DNA from: Phenylobacterium sp.
Lineage (GTDB): Bacteria; Pseudomonadota; Alphaproteobacteria; Caulobacterales; Caulobacteraceae
Assembly: GCF_004297125.1 (NCBI RefSeq)
Contig: NZ_SCVD01000020.1
Location: 62,001-126,000, forward strand
DNA: 64,000 nt
Direction of reading: 5' to 3'
Positions 48,162 through 56,457 of this stretch are shown in pieces. Positions within the stretch are counted from its first letter, which is position 1, and each line of letters starts with the position of its first letter. Made by a program: the position numbers and the translations under genes. Under the pieces are notes generated by a model. The model worked only from the letters and a program-made list of their open reading frames with translations. It did not search any database and was not told where the DNA came from.

Positions 48162-49088
48162 CTAATTCGTCTGAGGCCGCGCGGAGGACAATCGCACCGG
48201 CACGCGTATCCGCCGCCCCTGGACCTTAAGGCCGTAGGAGTCGACCTCGTCCAGTTCAAACTTGGGCATGAGGGTTAAGGCGGCCCCACCGAACCCGAGG
48301 CCAGCAGGATCTTCCTCGTGAGTCTTGCAGTCGGCGAGCTTTCCGCGCGCCTCGACCTTGCAGTCGATGACCGCGTTCCCCGCCAGGCCCTTGGCGCGCG
48401 CCATCTCCGGATAAGCGCGGAAGATCTCGGTCGGCGTAGGCCGCTCTCTCCAACGCGGCTGGGTGATGAATTCAGGCGGGGCAAATGCGCCAGACGCGTC
48501 GGTGAAGACTAACGGCAAGACGATGCGACCTTGCTGCCGTCGAGTGGGAAGCGTTGGAAGGGTGACCTGACCCGCCACCTTCAAGGCGACTTCGCTGGCC
48601 TTCGGCGACCCGCCGCGCGCGAAGCAGTTATCCAGTTTCTGGCCTTGGAAGCGACAATCGAGTTCGATGATCTCGCTCACGACCTCCGCATGACGCGCCC
48701 GAACAGGGGCGCTCCGGAGGTTGGCGGGCATGAGGAAGCGGATAGGGATCCGAACCGTGCCGCCGGCCACCGCCTGTCCGTCCCGAGTTTCGGGCCGCAT
48801 CCGGAAGACCTCGGACATCGCCAGTGCTGCCTCGCCGAACCCTGCCCCTTCGGGCCAGGCGGTCGCGGCCGAGCATCCGACAAGGCGGCCCTCGGCGCTG
48901 ACTGTGCAACTTAGGACCGCCCGGCCCGCTAGGTCCGCCTCGAGCGCCGCCTTCGGATAGTAACGCGAGATGTCCTCGGCCGTCGGAACTCGCTGCCAGT
49001 CGGGATTGGTAATCACCCCTGGCGCGGCGGGCGTAGGCGGCGGCGCAGAAGCGGCCTGCAGCAAGGCTGCAAGTAGAACTGAAAGCAT
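48162..49088 (-). CDS. Secreted protein with two TonB-C-like domains
   Basis: A 308-residue exported protein with a short signal peptide (MLSVLLAALLQAASA) and two copies of a TonB C-terminal-like domain (about residues 25-135 and 200-300). Each follows the pattern W-x-R-x-P-T ... YP ... A-x-C-x-V ... G-x-L-x-x-C ... GFG-x-AAL ... RIPIRF. There is no proline-rich spacer and no membrane anchor, so it cannot work as a normal TonB. The ATG at 49088 has GGGGGGA four bases upstream. It is the third of three tandem paralogues. Confidence 0.8.
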   Translation of the reverse strand: MLSVLLAALLQAASAPPPTPAAPGVITNPDWQRVPTAEDISRYYPKAALEADLAGRAVLSCTVSAEGRLVGCSAATAWPEGAGFGEAALAMSEVFRMRPETRDGQAVAGGTVRIPIRFLMPANLRSAPVRARHAEVVSEIIELDCRFQGQKLDNCFARGGSPKASEVALKVAGQVTLPTLPTRRQQGRIVLPLVFTDASGAFAPPEFITQPRWRERPTPTEIFRAYPEMARAKGLAGNAVIDCKVEARGKLADCKTHEEDPAGLGFGGAALTLMPKFELDEVDSYGLKVQGRRIRVPVRLSSARPQTN

Positions 49089-49223
49089 GAATCCCCCCAT
49101 CTTCGTGGCAAAGCTTAGGGTTGAAGGCCGCCGCCGCGCTACCGCGTTCTACCGGTCCCTGATCGACACCACCGAGGACATGACCGGAACGCGGATGGTG
49201 CGGCCCGCGCCGCCTCTCGCCCG

Positions 49224-49586
49224 TCAGTGGATCAGCAGCGCCTTCCTGGGATCGGGATCGAACCGAACCGCAATCAGGACCCAAGGGTCCTCACCGGCCT
49301 TCGGCGCATGGAAGCGCATCTTGGATCTCAGGGACATCAGCGCCTTGCCGAAGCCGTAGCCGGCGGGCGCCTCGGAATGGACGCTGCAATGGGCCGGCGC
49401 GCCGATGTCGTTGATCTTGCACTTCAGCGTCGCCTGCCCGGCCGTGCGCGTCTTCGACGCCTGACTGGGGTAGGCGAGCGCGCGCTCATAGGCGCTCGGC
49501 ACGCGCTTCCATCGGGCTTCGGCCACCTCCCCAGGGAGGGACGCCGTGGCGGCCTGCAGCAACAGGGAAGCGGCGATCAGATCCAT
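49224..49586 (-). CDS. Small secreted TonB-C-like protein
   Basis: A 120-residue exported protein with signal peptide MDLIAASLLLQAATA and a single TonB C-terminal-like domain: ARWKRVPSAYERALAYPSQA, GQATLKCKINDIGAPAHCSVHSEAPAGYGFGKALM, then a final strand. It is a paralogue of its two neighbours on the same strand. Function unknown; two cysteines in the K-C-x-x-x and x-x-C-x-V positions are kept in all three and may form a disulfide. Confidence 0.75.
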   Translation of the reverse strand: MDLIAASLLLQAATASLPGEVAEARWKRVPSAYERALAYPSQASKTRTAGQATLKCKINDIGAPAHCSVHSEAPAGYGFGKALMSLRSKMRFHAPKAGEDPWVLIAVRFDPDPRKALLIH

Positions 49587-49628
49587 CAGGTACGCATACC
49601 GGCCGGCGTAACGGCCGCCAAATGCCGC

Positions 49629-50024
49629 CTACCGGTCCCCGGTCGAGACGATGGAGAACATGATCGGGATGCGGATGGTGCGGCCCGCGGTGGCGCTGCC
49701 GTCGGGCGCCGTGCCGGACATCTTGAACAGCGGCGCCAGCTCCAGGGCCGCCATGCCGAACTCCAGGCCCACCGGGTCCTCGATCTGTACGTTACAGGCC
49801 TCCAGCCCACCTTGCGTCGCGACGCGACATTCCAACAGTACGGCGCCGCTCTTGCCGGCCTGGACCGCGGTGGGGGGATAGACGTTGGCGATGTCCTGGC
49901 CGTTGGGGGTGGCGACCCAGCGCACTTCGGTCAGGGCAGTGGTGGCCAGGGCGGGGGCCGGAGCCGCCTGGATCGCGGAGGCGGAGGAGAGGGCCGCGGC
50001 GGCCAGTGCGATCAGGTGGAGCAT
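49629..50024 (-). CDS. Small secreted TonB-C-like protein
   Basis: A 131-residue exported protein with signal peptide (MLHLIALAAAALSSASAIQA) and one TonB-C-like domain: VRWVATPNGQDIANVYPPTAV, GAVLLECRVATQGGLEACNVQ, EDPVGLEFGMAALELAPLF, and RTIRIPIMF. First of the three tandem paralogues; the gap to the next one is only 42 bp. No anchor or proline-rich linker. Role unknown. Confidence 0.77.
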   Translation of the reverse strand: MLHLIALAAAALSSASAIQAAPAPALATTALTEVRWVATPNGQDIANVYPPTAVQAGKSGAVLLECRVATQGGLEACNVQIEDPVGLEFGMAALELAPLFKMSGTAPDGSATAGRTIRIPIMFSIVSTGDR

Positions 50025-50142
50025 TTCGGTCCCTACGCTTTGGTTACCTAAGCGTTAAAGCAAGACCTGCGCCAGCAGCCAAGCCGCATCGCTTCGCCGG
50101 CCTTGCCTTCGCCCCAAGAGCCCGCCAAACGTCACCGCGCCC

Positions 50143-50874
50143 ATGCCCCGCATCGTCACCTACAATGTCCATCGCTGCGTCGGGAACGACCGGCGCCTCG
50201 ACGTGGGCCGCGTGGCCGCGGTGCTGGCCGAGCTGAACCCCGACATCGTGGCGCTGCAGGAGCTGGACGTCGGGCGCCGGCGCACCGGCCACGCCGACCA
50301 GGCCCACGAGATCGCACGGCGTCTCGAGATGACGCATCATTTCCACGCGGCGCTGCAGGTCGAGGAGGAACGCTACGGCGACGCCATCCTCACGCGCTAT
50401 CCCGAGCGCCTGGTGAAGGTGGGTCCGCTGCCCGGCCATCCGCGCATGCCCCGCCTGGAGCCGCGCGGGGCGCTGTGGGTCGAGGTGGAGATCGACGGCC
50501 GGCCGGTCCAGATCATCAACACCCACCTGGGCCTGGTGCCGCGCGAGCAGCAGATCCAGGCCGCCCACCTGGCCGGCTCCGCCTGGCTGGGGCACGCCGA
50601 CTGCGCCTGGCCCGCGATCCTGCTGGGCGACTTCAACGCCACCGCCAGCTCGATCGTCTACCGCACGCTTACCTCGCGGCTGGAGCCCGCACGGCGGCTG
50701 GCGCGGCGAAAGCAGCCCACATCGACGTTCCCGTCGCCCCTGCCCGTGCTGCGGATCGACCACCTGTTCGTGAGCCCGGGGATCGAGGTTCACGAGGTCT
50801 CCGCCCCCTTCGACCCGCTGACCCGCGTGGCCTCCGACCACCTGCCGCTGGTGATGGACTTCGACCTGGCCTAA
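50143..50874 (+). CDS. Endonuclease/exonuclease/phosphatase family protein
   Basis: A 243-residue protein of the EEP superfamily (metal-dependent phosphodiesterases including DNases and sphingomyelinase-like enzymes). Motifs: MPRIVTYNVHRCVG at the start, DIVALQELDVGRR, RLEPRGALWVEVE, INTHLGLVPREQ, LLGDFNATASS, IDHLFVSPG, and SDHLPLVMDFDLA at the end. All catalytic motifs (N, E, H, DxN, DH) look intact. No signal peptide. It converges on the phospholipase D gene with a four-base overlap of ends; this EEP-PLD pairing occurs in lipid metabolism loci, but roles here are unproven. Confidence 0.9.
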   Translation: MPRIVTYNVHRCVGNDRRLDVGRVAAVLAELNPDIVALQELDVGRRRTGHADQAHEIARRLEMTHHFHAALQVEEERYGDAILTRYPERLVKVGPLPGHPRMPRLEPRGALWVEVEIDGRPVQIINTHLGLVPREQQIQAAHLAGSAWLGHADCAWPAILLGDFNATASSIVYRTLTSRLEPARRLARRKQPTSTFPSPLPVLRIDHLFVSPGIEVHEVSAPFDPLTRVASDHLPLVMDFDLA

Positions 50875-52325
50875 CGCTCGGCCAGCGCGCGGGCCTGCTG
50901 GAACAGCCGTTCGCGGCGGCGGCCGAGGCGCCAGGCGTCGGCCACGTCGGCGGGATCGCCCAGGTGGTAGGCGGCGATGAACTCCTCCAGCGCGGTGCGC
51001 CGCGACAGGTCGATCGGGTTCAGCCGGCCGCTGTCGCGGTTCAACGCGTCGATCGCCGGGATCAGGCCGCCCCGGTCGGCGCTGGCCTTGGCGACCGCGT
51101 CCCCGGTCGCGCCGATGAAATGGCCGACCAGCCGGTCGCGGAAGGCGGCGATGTTGCGGCGCGCGTCCTCGTCCTCCGCCTCCACCGCCAGCTCGATCTC
51201 GGTGTCGAAGCCGAAGGACCGGTTATTGATGTTGGCCGAGCCCACCCGGACAATCCGATCGTCGAAGACGCTGGTCTTGGAGTGGACGATGATGTTGGTC
51301 CCCGCCCGCGTGACGGGGTGGAAGGCGCGGAAGCGGCCGTAGACGTCGGCGGCGCGTAGCCGCCACACCATCGCGCCGCGCGCGTGGTCCATGGTCAGCT
51401 GGTCGAACCAGCTGGGCGAGGCGCCCGTGGTCACCAGCACGATCTCGGGCCCCCCGGGGTCGCCCAGCCGCCGGGCCAGCGCCTCGGTGATCACCGGCGA
51501 GGTGAAGTATTGGTTCTCCAGGTAGATCGTGCGCTCGGCGCTGGCGATGCAGGCGAGCGTCAGGTCGCGGATCTCGTGGATGGTGGGCCGCCTGCGCCAG
51601 CCCGGGTGGGTGCGGGCGATGGAGACGTGGGTGTGGATCAGGTGCGGCGGCACGTGGTCCGGCCAGGGGTCGCCGCCGGCGTCGGGCGCGGGCGACATCG
51701 GCTCGTCCCGGGTCGCGTTGCCCCAGCGGGCGCGGAAGTGCTCGGCCAGGGCGGCCGCCGCATCGCCGTCGACCATCATCATAACCTCGTGCCGCGGCGC
51801 GTGGCACTCCTGGTCCGGCATGATCCGCCGCTGGTCCTCGTCCAGGTGGCCGGGCGTGTCCCACCGGTCGACGGAGATATCACCGCCGCCGCAGAACGCC
51901 AGCCGGTCGTCGATCACCACCACCTTCTGGTGATGGCAGGCGCCCAGCGGCACCTGGTCGTCCAGGTGAAACTTGACCCGCGAGCCCTGGAACCACTTGC
52001 GCGCCTTGTGCGGGAAGAATTCTTGGCTGGCGGCGATGGGCAGGGCCGACTTCCAGATCAGCAGGCGGATATCCAGCTCAGGCCGCTCGGCGGCGAGACG
52101 CAGCAGGACGTGGCCCACCTCGTCGAGGTCGTCCGGGCCGTCGTAGCCGTCCGGGAACAGGCGCGCGCGCGGATCGAAGCCCCAGCCCAGGATGAGGATC
52201 GAGCGGCGGGCCTTCATCATGGCCTCGTAGAGCGCCGTGAAATAGGCCTCGGTGTCGACCAGGAATGCGACGCGGTCGGCCTTCTCGGTCCGCCAGCAGG
52301 TCTCGCCGGGGGTCAGCACACTCAT
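50871..52325 (-). CDS. Phospholipase D / cardiolipin synthase-like protein
   Basis: A 484-residue enzyme with two HKD motifs: HHQKVVVIDDR (His132, Lys134, Asp139) and VHSKTSVFDDR, each followed by GG/GS and N residues (VGSANINNRS). An intermediate segment HVSIARTHPGW and ENQYFTSPVITEALARRL match the family. It may hydrolyse or transfer phosphatidyl groups. The ATG at 52325 is preferred over a start ten codons upstream. Two strong hairpins lie beyond its 5' end and belong to the next gene. Confidence 0.9.
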   Translation of the reverse strand: MSVLTPGETCWRTEKADRVAFLVDTEAYFTALYEAMMKARRSILILGWGFDPRARLFPDGYDGPDDLDEVGHVLLRLAAERPELDIRLLIWKSALPIAASQEFFPHKARKWFQGSRVKFHLDDQVPLGACHHQKVVVIDDRLAFCGGGDISVDRWDTPGHLDEDQRRIMPDQECHAPRHEVMMMVDGDAAAALAEHFRARWGNATRDEPMSPAPDAGGDPWPDHVPPHLIHTHVSIARTHPGWRRRPTIHEIRDLTLACIASAERTIYLENQYFTSPVITEALARRLGDPGGPEIVLVTTGASPSWFDQLTMDHARGAMVWRLRAADVYGRFRAFHPVTRAGTNIIVHSKTSVFDDRIVRVGSANINNRSFGFDTEIELAVEAEDEDARRNIAAFRDRLVGHFIGATGDAVAKASADRGGLIPAIDALNRDSGRLNPIDLSRRTALEEFIAAYHLGDPADVADAWRLGRRRERLFQQARALAER

Positions 52326-52420
52326 CGACGCCCTCGCCTCGGCCACCCAGGTCAAACCCTATGGCCCAGCTCGGGTTCCGGGCATAGCGCCGAGACGCGC
52401 CGGCGGCGCTACAAAAAGAA

Positions 52421-52450
52421 GGGCCACGCCAGCTTTCGCTGGCGTGGCCC
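52421..52450 (-). terminator. Rho-independent terminator, second of a tandem pair
   Basis: A perfect 13-bp stem (GGGCCACGCCAGC / GCTGGCGTGGCCC) with a four-base loop; on the minus strand it is followed by TTCTTTTTG. It is the second terminator downstream of the small secreted protein gene at 52522-52857 and shares its central sequence with the first hairpin. Confidence 0.85.
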
Positions 52451-52465
52451 TCTCAAAGAAAGAAA

Positions 52466-52491
52466 GGCGCGCCAGCTTTCGCTGGCGCGCC
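52466..52491 (-). terminator. Rho-independent terminator, first of a tandem pair
   Basis: A perfect 11-bp stem (GGCGCGCCAGC / GCTGGCGCGCC) with a four-base loop, followed on the minus strand by TTTCTTTCTTT. It lies 31 bases after the stop of the small secreted protein gene. Inner stem and loop are the same as in the neighbouring hairpin. Confidence 0.85.
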
Positions 52492-52521
52492 CGGCGGAAT
52501 GCCGAGAGTTGGGCTTGGGAT

Positions 52522-52857
52522 CTACTGCTTGGCGACGCTGGTGGCCGTGCCGAGATAGGCTTGGCAGGCGGTCGTGAGTTCGGTCGTCAGGCGTTCCTTG
52601 CGGTCGGCGCTCTTGGCTTCCCGGCGGGCGCGCTGGAACTCTTCGTCGCCGCGGTTGACGATGTAGGAAGCACGCGCGCCGCGCTCGGCCTTGATGAAGT
52701 TGGCGAGCGCGGCGGGATCGACCACGCCGTCGATGCTTGTGGCCAGGCCCTTGCAGCGGTTGGCCTTCAGATAGTCGACGTCACTGACCTTGTCGGAAGC
52801 CGAGGCGGCGCCCGCGGCGAAGGTGGCGGCGACAAGCGCGATGACTGCAAACTTCAT
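52522..52857 (-). CDS. Small secreted hypothetical protein, 111 residues
   Basis: Exported protein with a clear signal peptide (MKFAVIALVAATFAAGAASA). The mature part of about 91 residues is charged and helical, with two cysteines (NRCKGLA and TTACQAYL) that could pair. No family recognised. ATG preceded by GGGAGAAATTCTC, which gives a ribosome site GGGAG. Two tandem terminators downstream suggest a strongly expressed single-gene unit. Confidence 0.75.
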   Translation of the reverse strand: MKFAVIALVAATFAAGAASASDKVSDVDYLKANRCKGLATSIDGVVDPAALANFIKAERGARASYIVNRGDEEFQRARREAKSADRKERLTTELTTACQAYLGTATSVAKQ

Positions 52858-53028
52858 GAGAATTTCTCCCTCAGAACCTGCAACAATGCTGCCCGTCAGG
52901 GTCGGTCAACTCAAATGAACAAGCCGCAATGTTCAATGTTCGAGGATTAATATTCAGTCATGATACGCGGTTGTTACACTGAAGATAAACGACTTGTAAT
53001 AAATCGGTCACCTGCGTCACAAACATCC

Positions 53029-53454
53029 ATGGCCAGGCTGGAACCGAAACTGGACGCCGAAGGCGTCAACGCGCTGCTCCGACGCGCCTTCCCGGGCATG
53101 AACCAAGCCGCCACGACCCTGGTGACCGAGGTGGGACCCGGCCGCGCGCACCTGGTCGCGCCGTACCGCGAGGGCCTCCTGCGGCCCGGCGGCGTCATCT
53201 CCGGCCCGACCCTGATGTCCCTGGCCGACAGCGCGGCCTACGCCCTTGTGCTGGCCCATATCGGCGACCAACTCATGGCCGTGACCTCCCAACTCAACAT
53301 CAGCTTCCTGCGCGGCGCCCAGCCGGGCGACATCCACGCCGAGGCCGAGATGCTGCGGCTGGGCCGCCGCCTGGCGGTCTGCGATGTGCGGATCTGGACC
53401 GAGAGCCCGGAGCGCTTGGCGGCCCAGGCCAACGTCACCTACGCTATCCCGTGA
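53029..53454 (+). CDS. PaaI-type hotdog thioesterase
   Basis: A 141-residue protein of the hotdog fold: AFPGMNQAATTLVTEVGPG, LRPGGVISGPTLMSLADSAAYALVLAHIG, VTSQLNISFLRGAQPGDIHAEAEML and ARARLG-type ending. These match the acyl-CoA thioesterase (PaaI/YdiI) group. The ATG at 53029 has no obvious ribosome site, but the conserved domain starts here; the frame upstream (from 52960) lies in AT-rich promoter-like sequence. It is followed at once by the DUF1289 gene. Confidence 0.85.
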   Translation: MARLEPKLDAEGVNALLRRAFPGMNQAATTLVTEVGPGRAHLVAPYREGLLRPGGVISGPTLMSLADSAAYALVLAHIGDQLMAVTSQLNISFLRGAQPGDIHAEAEMLRLGRRLAVCDVRIWTESPERLAAQANVTYAIP

Positions 53455-53678
53455 TGACGGTTTCTCCGGAAAGAGCCGGGCCCCCCGCCCCGATCAAGAC
53501 GCCCTGCATCAAGGTCTGCGTCGTCGATGGCGAGAGCGGCCTTTGCCTGGGCTGCTACCGCAAGCTCAACGAGGTGGCCGGCTGGGCCCGCATGACCGAC
53601 GAGGAACGCGACCGCGTCCTGGCCGAACTGCCCGACCGCCGCAGCCTGATCCGACCCGAAAAGCTTGCGATGTTCTGA
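53454..53678 (+). CDS. DUF1289 family protein, possible Fe-S binding
   Basis: A 74-residue protein with the DUF1289 signature: PCIKVCVVDGESGLCLGCYRKLNEVAGW split around four cysteines (C-x3-C-x8-C-x2-C), followed by MTDEERDRVLAELPDR. The four cysteines probably bind a metal or iron-sulfur cluster. The ATG overlaps the thioesterase stop by one base; a GTG one codon earlier is possible. An inverted repeat TTCACG-AA-CGTGAA follows at 53687-53700, without a T-tract. Confidence 0.88.
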   Translation: MTVSPERAGPPAPIKTPCIKVCVVDGESGLCLGCYRKLNEVAGWARMTDEERDRVLAELPDRRSLIRPEKLAMF

Positions 53679-53781
53679 CGCGGGGATTCACGAACGTGAA
53701 ACCCTGCCCGTTCACCGCTTCAAAACCCAACCAGAGGTAGCTTCGCACCCACAAGACAGGCCGGAACGGCCGCTTCCCTAG

Positions 53782-54312
53782 GTGATCGAGGTGTCTTCCT
53801 TCGGCAAATTCGCCATGGTGGCTGGCGTATCGGCGCTCCTGAGCGCCTGCGCCGTCACCGCGATCAGCCCTCAGCCGCTGCGGATCGCGCGGCTGGAGGC
53901 CGAGGGCTTCGCGTCCGGTCCGCCGAAGCCCGGCTCCGGCGCGGTCGCCAAGGCCGCCGACGGGCATTTCTGGGCCGACGCCCAGGTGAACGGCCGGCAA
54001 GGCCCCAGCCAGAACGTCCGCTTCCTCGTGGACACCGGCGCCACCGCCGTGGCCCTGACCCCGGAAGACGCCGAGAAGCTCGGCATCAAGCCCTCCGACC
54101 TGAAGTACGGCCACAACGTCACCACCGCTGGCGGCCAGGCCCGCGCGGCCGCGGTCACCCTGGCCTCGATCTCGATCAACGGGGCCCGCCTCGAGAACGT
54201 CCAGGCGCTGGTCGTCTCCGACGGCCTCGACGTCTCGCTGCTGGGGATGAGCTACCTAGGCCGCCTCACCCGCTTCGAGGCCACCCGCGACACGCTGCGC
54301 TTCGAGCCCTGA
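53782..54312 (+). CDS. Retropepsin-like aspartic protease, TIGR02281/clan AA type
   Basis: A 176-residue exported protein with a signal sequence and lipobox-like LLSAC (near residue 23). The catalytic motif is RFLVDTGATAVALTPEDAEKLGI (D-T-G), followed by NVTTAGGQARAAAVTLASISI and a hydrophobic-hydrophobic-G (LLGMSYLGRL) near the end. Single-domain aspartic proteases of this kind are common in alphaproteobacteria and usually periplasmic or membrane-bound. Start is a GTG at 53782; GTG at 53791 is an alternative. Its 3' end overlaps dusA by 57 bases, tail to tail. Confidence 0.85.
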   Translation: MIEVSSFGKFAMVAGVSALLSACAVTAISPQPLRIARLEAEGFASGPPKPGSGAVAKAADGHFWADAQVNGRQGPSQNVRFLVDTGATAVALTPEDAEKLGIKPSDLKYGHNVTTAGGQARAAAVTLASISINGARLENVQALVVSDGLDVSLLGMSYLGRLTRFEATRDTLRFEP

Positions 54313-55266
54313 GACAGCGGCCAGGGCCCGGTCGATCACCTCCAGGCCGGCCCCCGCCTTCACGCCCTCGACAGTGAGGATGCGCCGCCAGGCCCGCGCA
54401 CCCGGCATCCCGTGGAACAGGCCCAGCATGTGCCGGGTCATCGCCGCCAGGTGCGTGCCCCGCGCCAGCTCAGAGGCGACATAGTCCTTGTAGGCCTCGA
54501 CCGCGGCGCAGGGATCGACGGAAGCGCCCTTCCCGAAGATGCGCGCGTCCGCCTCGGCAAGGATCGCCGGCGTGTGATAGGCCGCCCGGCCTAGCATGAC
54601 GCCATCCACGTGCTTCAGGTGTTCCTGGGCCTCGTCCAACGAGCCGATGCCGCCGTTGATGACCACGGTCAGGTCCGGCCTCTCCCGCTTCAGCCGCCAG
54701 ACCAGGGGATAGTTCAGCGGCGGGACGTCGCGGTTCTCCTTCGGCGACAGGCCCTTGAGCAGCGCCTTGCGCGCATGGACCACGAACAGCGTCACGCCCG
54801 CCTGGGCGCTGAGCTCCACCAGCCGGAACAGGCTCTCCTCGGGGTCCTGGTCGTCGACGCCGATCCGGCACTTCACCGTCACCGGGATCTTCACCGCCGC
54901 GGCCATGGCCGCCATGCACTCCGCCACCAGCTCCGGCTCGCGCATCAGGCAGGCCCCGAACCGGCCCGACTGCACCCGGTCCGACGGGCAGCCCACGTTG
55001 AGGTTGACCTCGTCGTAGCCCTCGGCCTCGCCGATCCGCGCCGCTTCCGCCAGGTCCGCCGGATCCGACCCGCCGAGCTGCAGCGCCACCGGATGCTCCT
55101 GCGGATTGAAGCCCAGCAGCCGCGCACGGTCGCCATGCAGGATCGCCCCGGTGGTCAGCATCTCGGTGTAGAGCAGACTCTCGTGCGTCAGCGTCCGATG
55201 CAGGACCCGGCAGTGCCGATCCGTCCAGTCCATCATAGGTGCTATACTAAGTAAATGATGTTGCAT
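54256..55266 (-). CDS. dusA: tRNA-dihydrouridine synthase DusA, 5' end remodelled by element insertion
   Basis: FMN-dependent enzyme that reduces uridine 20/20a in tRNA. The 336-residue product keeps APMMDWTDRHCR, LLYTEMLTTGAILHG, NVGCPSDRVQSGRFGACLM, CRIGVDDQDPEE, VVHARKALLKGLSP, NGGIGSL and GVMLGRAAYHTP. The first codons (ATG CAA CAT CAT TTA CTT AGT ATA) use codons that are rare in the rest of this GC-rich gene, and the adjacent upstream DNA is AT-rich. That fits insertion of an element into the 5' end of dusA which restored the reading frame with its own sequence. Start ATG 55266 is chosen; a TTG at 55293 is possible. Confidence 0.93.
   Translation of the reverse strand: MQHHLLSIAPMMDWTDRHCRVLHRTLTHESLLYTEMLTTGAILHGDRARLLGFNPQEHPVALQLGGSDPADLAEAARIGEAEGYDEVNLNVGCPSDRVQSGRFGACLMREPELVAECMAAMAAAVKIPVTVKCRIGVDDQDPEESLFRLVELSAQAGVTLFVVHARKALLKGLSPKENRDVPPLNYPLVWRLKRERPDLTVVINGGIGSLDEAQEHLKHVDGVMLGRAAYHTPAILAEADARIFGKGASVDPCAAVEAYKDYVASELARGTHLAAMTRHMLGLFHGMPGARAWRRILTVEGVKAGAGLEVIDRALAAVSGLEAQRVAGGLEAGEAA
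55216..55242. other. Putative left attachment site (attL) of the element in dusA
   Basis: Within dusA the host-like, GC-rich codons change to AT-rich codons just upstream of the conserved GCA CCT ATG ATG GAC (plus strand 55228-55242). Known dusA-targeting integrases recombine near this conserved 5' segment. The boundary is estimated from codon usage. The matching copy at the other end of the element is outside the window, so the core cannot be fixed. Confidence 0.6.
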
Positions 55267-55390
55267 TTTCAATGTTTTATACTTATATCTCAATGCGCTG
55301 GACGAACGCCTTGGCTCGCCATTTTACGACGTTCCACGATGCGTTTCGCCGGCTTTCGATCCTCTACCGCACCCATCTTGCACGCGAAAA

Positions 55391-56452
55391 ATGGCTTCCA
55401 TACGCAAGCAAAAGTCCGGCCACTGGCGGGTCTGGGTCCGCCGCAAGGGCAGGTCTCTGACCGAGACGTTCGTCAATCGCGGCGACGCCAAGGCCTGGGG
55501 CCTCGAGACCGAAAGACAAATCGACCGCGGCGGTTCGCCTATGCCCTCCCGCGTGTCTCGGATCACCAAGTTCAAAGAGCTCATCGATCTGCACATTGCC
55601 GACATGAACGAGGTCGGCAAGCCGCCCGGCCGTTCGAAGGCGGCGACCCTGGACATGCTCAGGCGCGAATTGGGTCAGAAGAGCATCGTCGATCTGGATC
55701 GCAGTGAGCTTCTGAAGTTCGGGCGCGACCGCGCCGCGCAGGGGGCCGGACCGGTCACCCTGTCCATGGACATCGGCGCGATCAAGCTGGTGGTCTCACA
55801 TGCGGCGGCGGTCCACGGGCTCGATGTCAGTGTCGAGCCGATCAATCTCGCCCGCATCGCGCTGAAGCGCCTGGGCCTGATCGGCAAGAGCAACGAGCGC
55901 GACCGGCGGCCGACTGACGAGGAGCTGGAGAAGCTCTTTCTGCACTTCGACAAGAACGAGCGGTACACGATCCCCATGTCGCGGGTGATCCGGTTCGCGA
56001 TCGCCACGGCCATGCGGCAGGAGGAGATCTTCCGGGTCACCTGGAGCGACTACAATCCGCGCACCAAGATGCTCCTGATCCGCGATCGAAAGGACCCGCG
56101 CTCGAAGAAAGGCAACGATCAGCGCATCCCCCTCCTGTCTGTGTCCGGTTACGACGCCGCGGCGATGATCGAAGAGCAGCGGTCGATCCGCGCCAACGAG
56201 GACGACCGGATCTTCCCGCACCACCACAAATCCGCCGGCACCGCCTTCACACGGGCCTGCACGATGGCCGGCATCCACGACCTGCACTTCCACGACCTTC
56301 GGCATGAGGGGACCAGCCGGCTCTTCGAGGCCGGGTTCGCAATCCAGCAGGTCGCTCTCGTCACCGGGCACAAGGACTGGAAGATGCTTCGGCGCTACAC
56401 GCACCTGAAGCCCGAATCCCTGCACGCGATCGCCGCGGGGTTGGATCGATGA
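55391..56452 (+). CDS. Tyrosine recombinase/integrase of dusA-inserted element
   Basis: Site-specific recombinase that integrates and excises the element. The 353-residue product has an N-terminal arm-binding-like part (MASIRKQKSGHWRVWVRRKG), a SAM-like core-binding domain (about 60-160) and the catalytic domain with Arg209 (TAMRQEEIF), Lys234 (RDRKDP), His301 and Arg304 (HDLRHEG), His327 (GHKDW) and the nucleophile Tyr336 (RRYTHL). All catalytic residues are present. It reads away from dusA, immediately beside the junction, as in known dusA-associated integrases. Confidence 0.94.
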   Translation: MASIRKQKSGHWRVWVRRKGRSLTETFVNRGDAKAWGLETERQIDRGGSPMPSRVSRITKFKELIDLHIADMNEVGKPPGRSKAATLDMLRRELGQKSIVDLDRSELLKFGRDRAAQGAGPVTLSMDIGAIKLVVSHAAAVHGLDVSVEPINLARIALKRLGLIGKSNERDRRPTDEELEKLFLHFDKNERYTIPMSRVIRFAIATAMRQEEIFRVTWSDYNPRTKMLLIRDRKDPRSKKGNDQRIPLLSVSGYDAAAMIEEQRSIRANEDDRIFPHHHKSAGTAFTRACTMAGIHDLHFHDLRHEGTSRLFEAGFAIQQVALVTGHKDWKMLRRYTHLKPESLHAIAAGLDR

Positions 56453-56457
56453 GCGGA

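Noticed and set aside
52927..52940. Tandem CAATGTT repeat in the gap upstream of the thioesterase
   Set aside because: Two 7-base copies in an AT-rich promoter region; likely chance.
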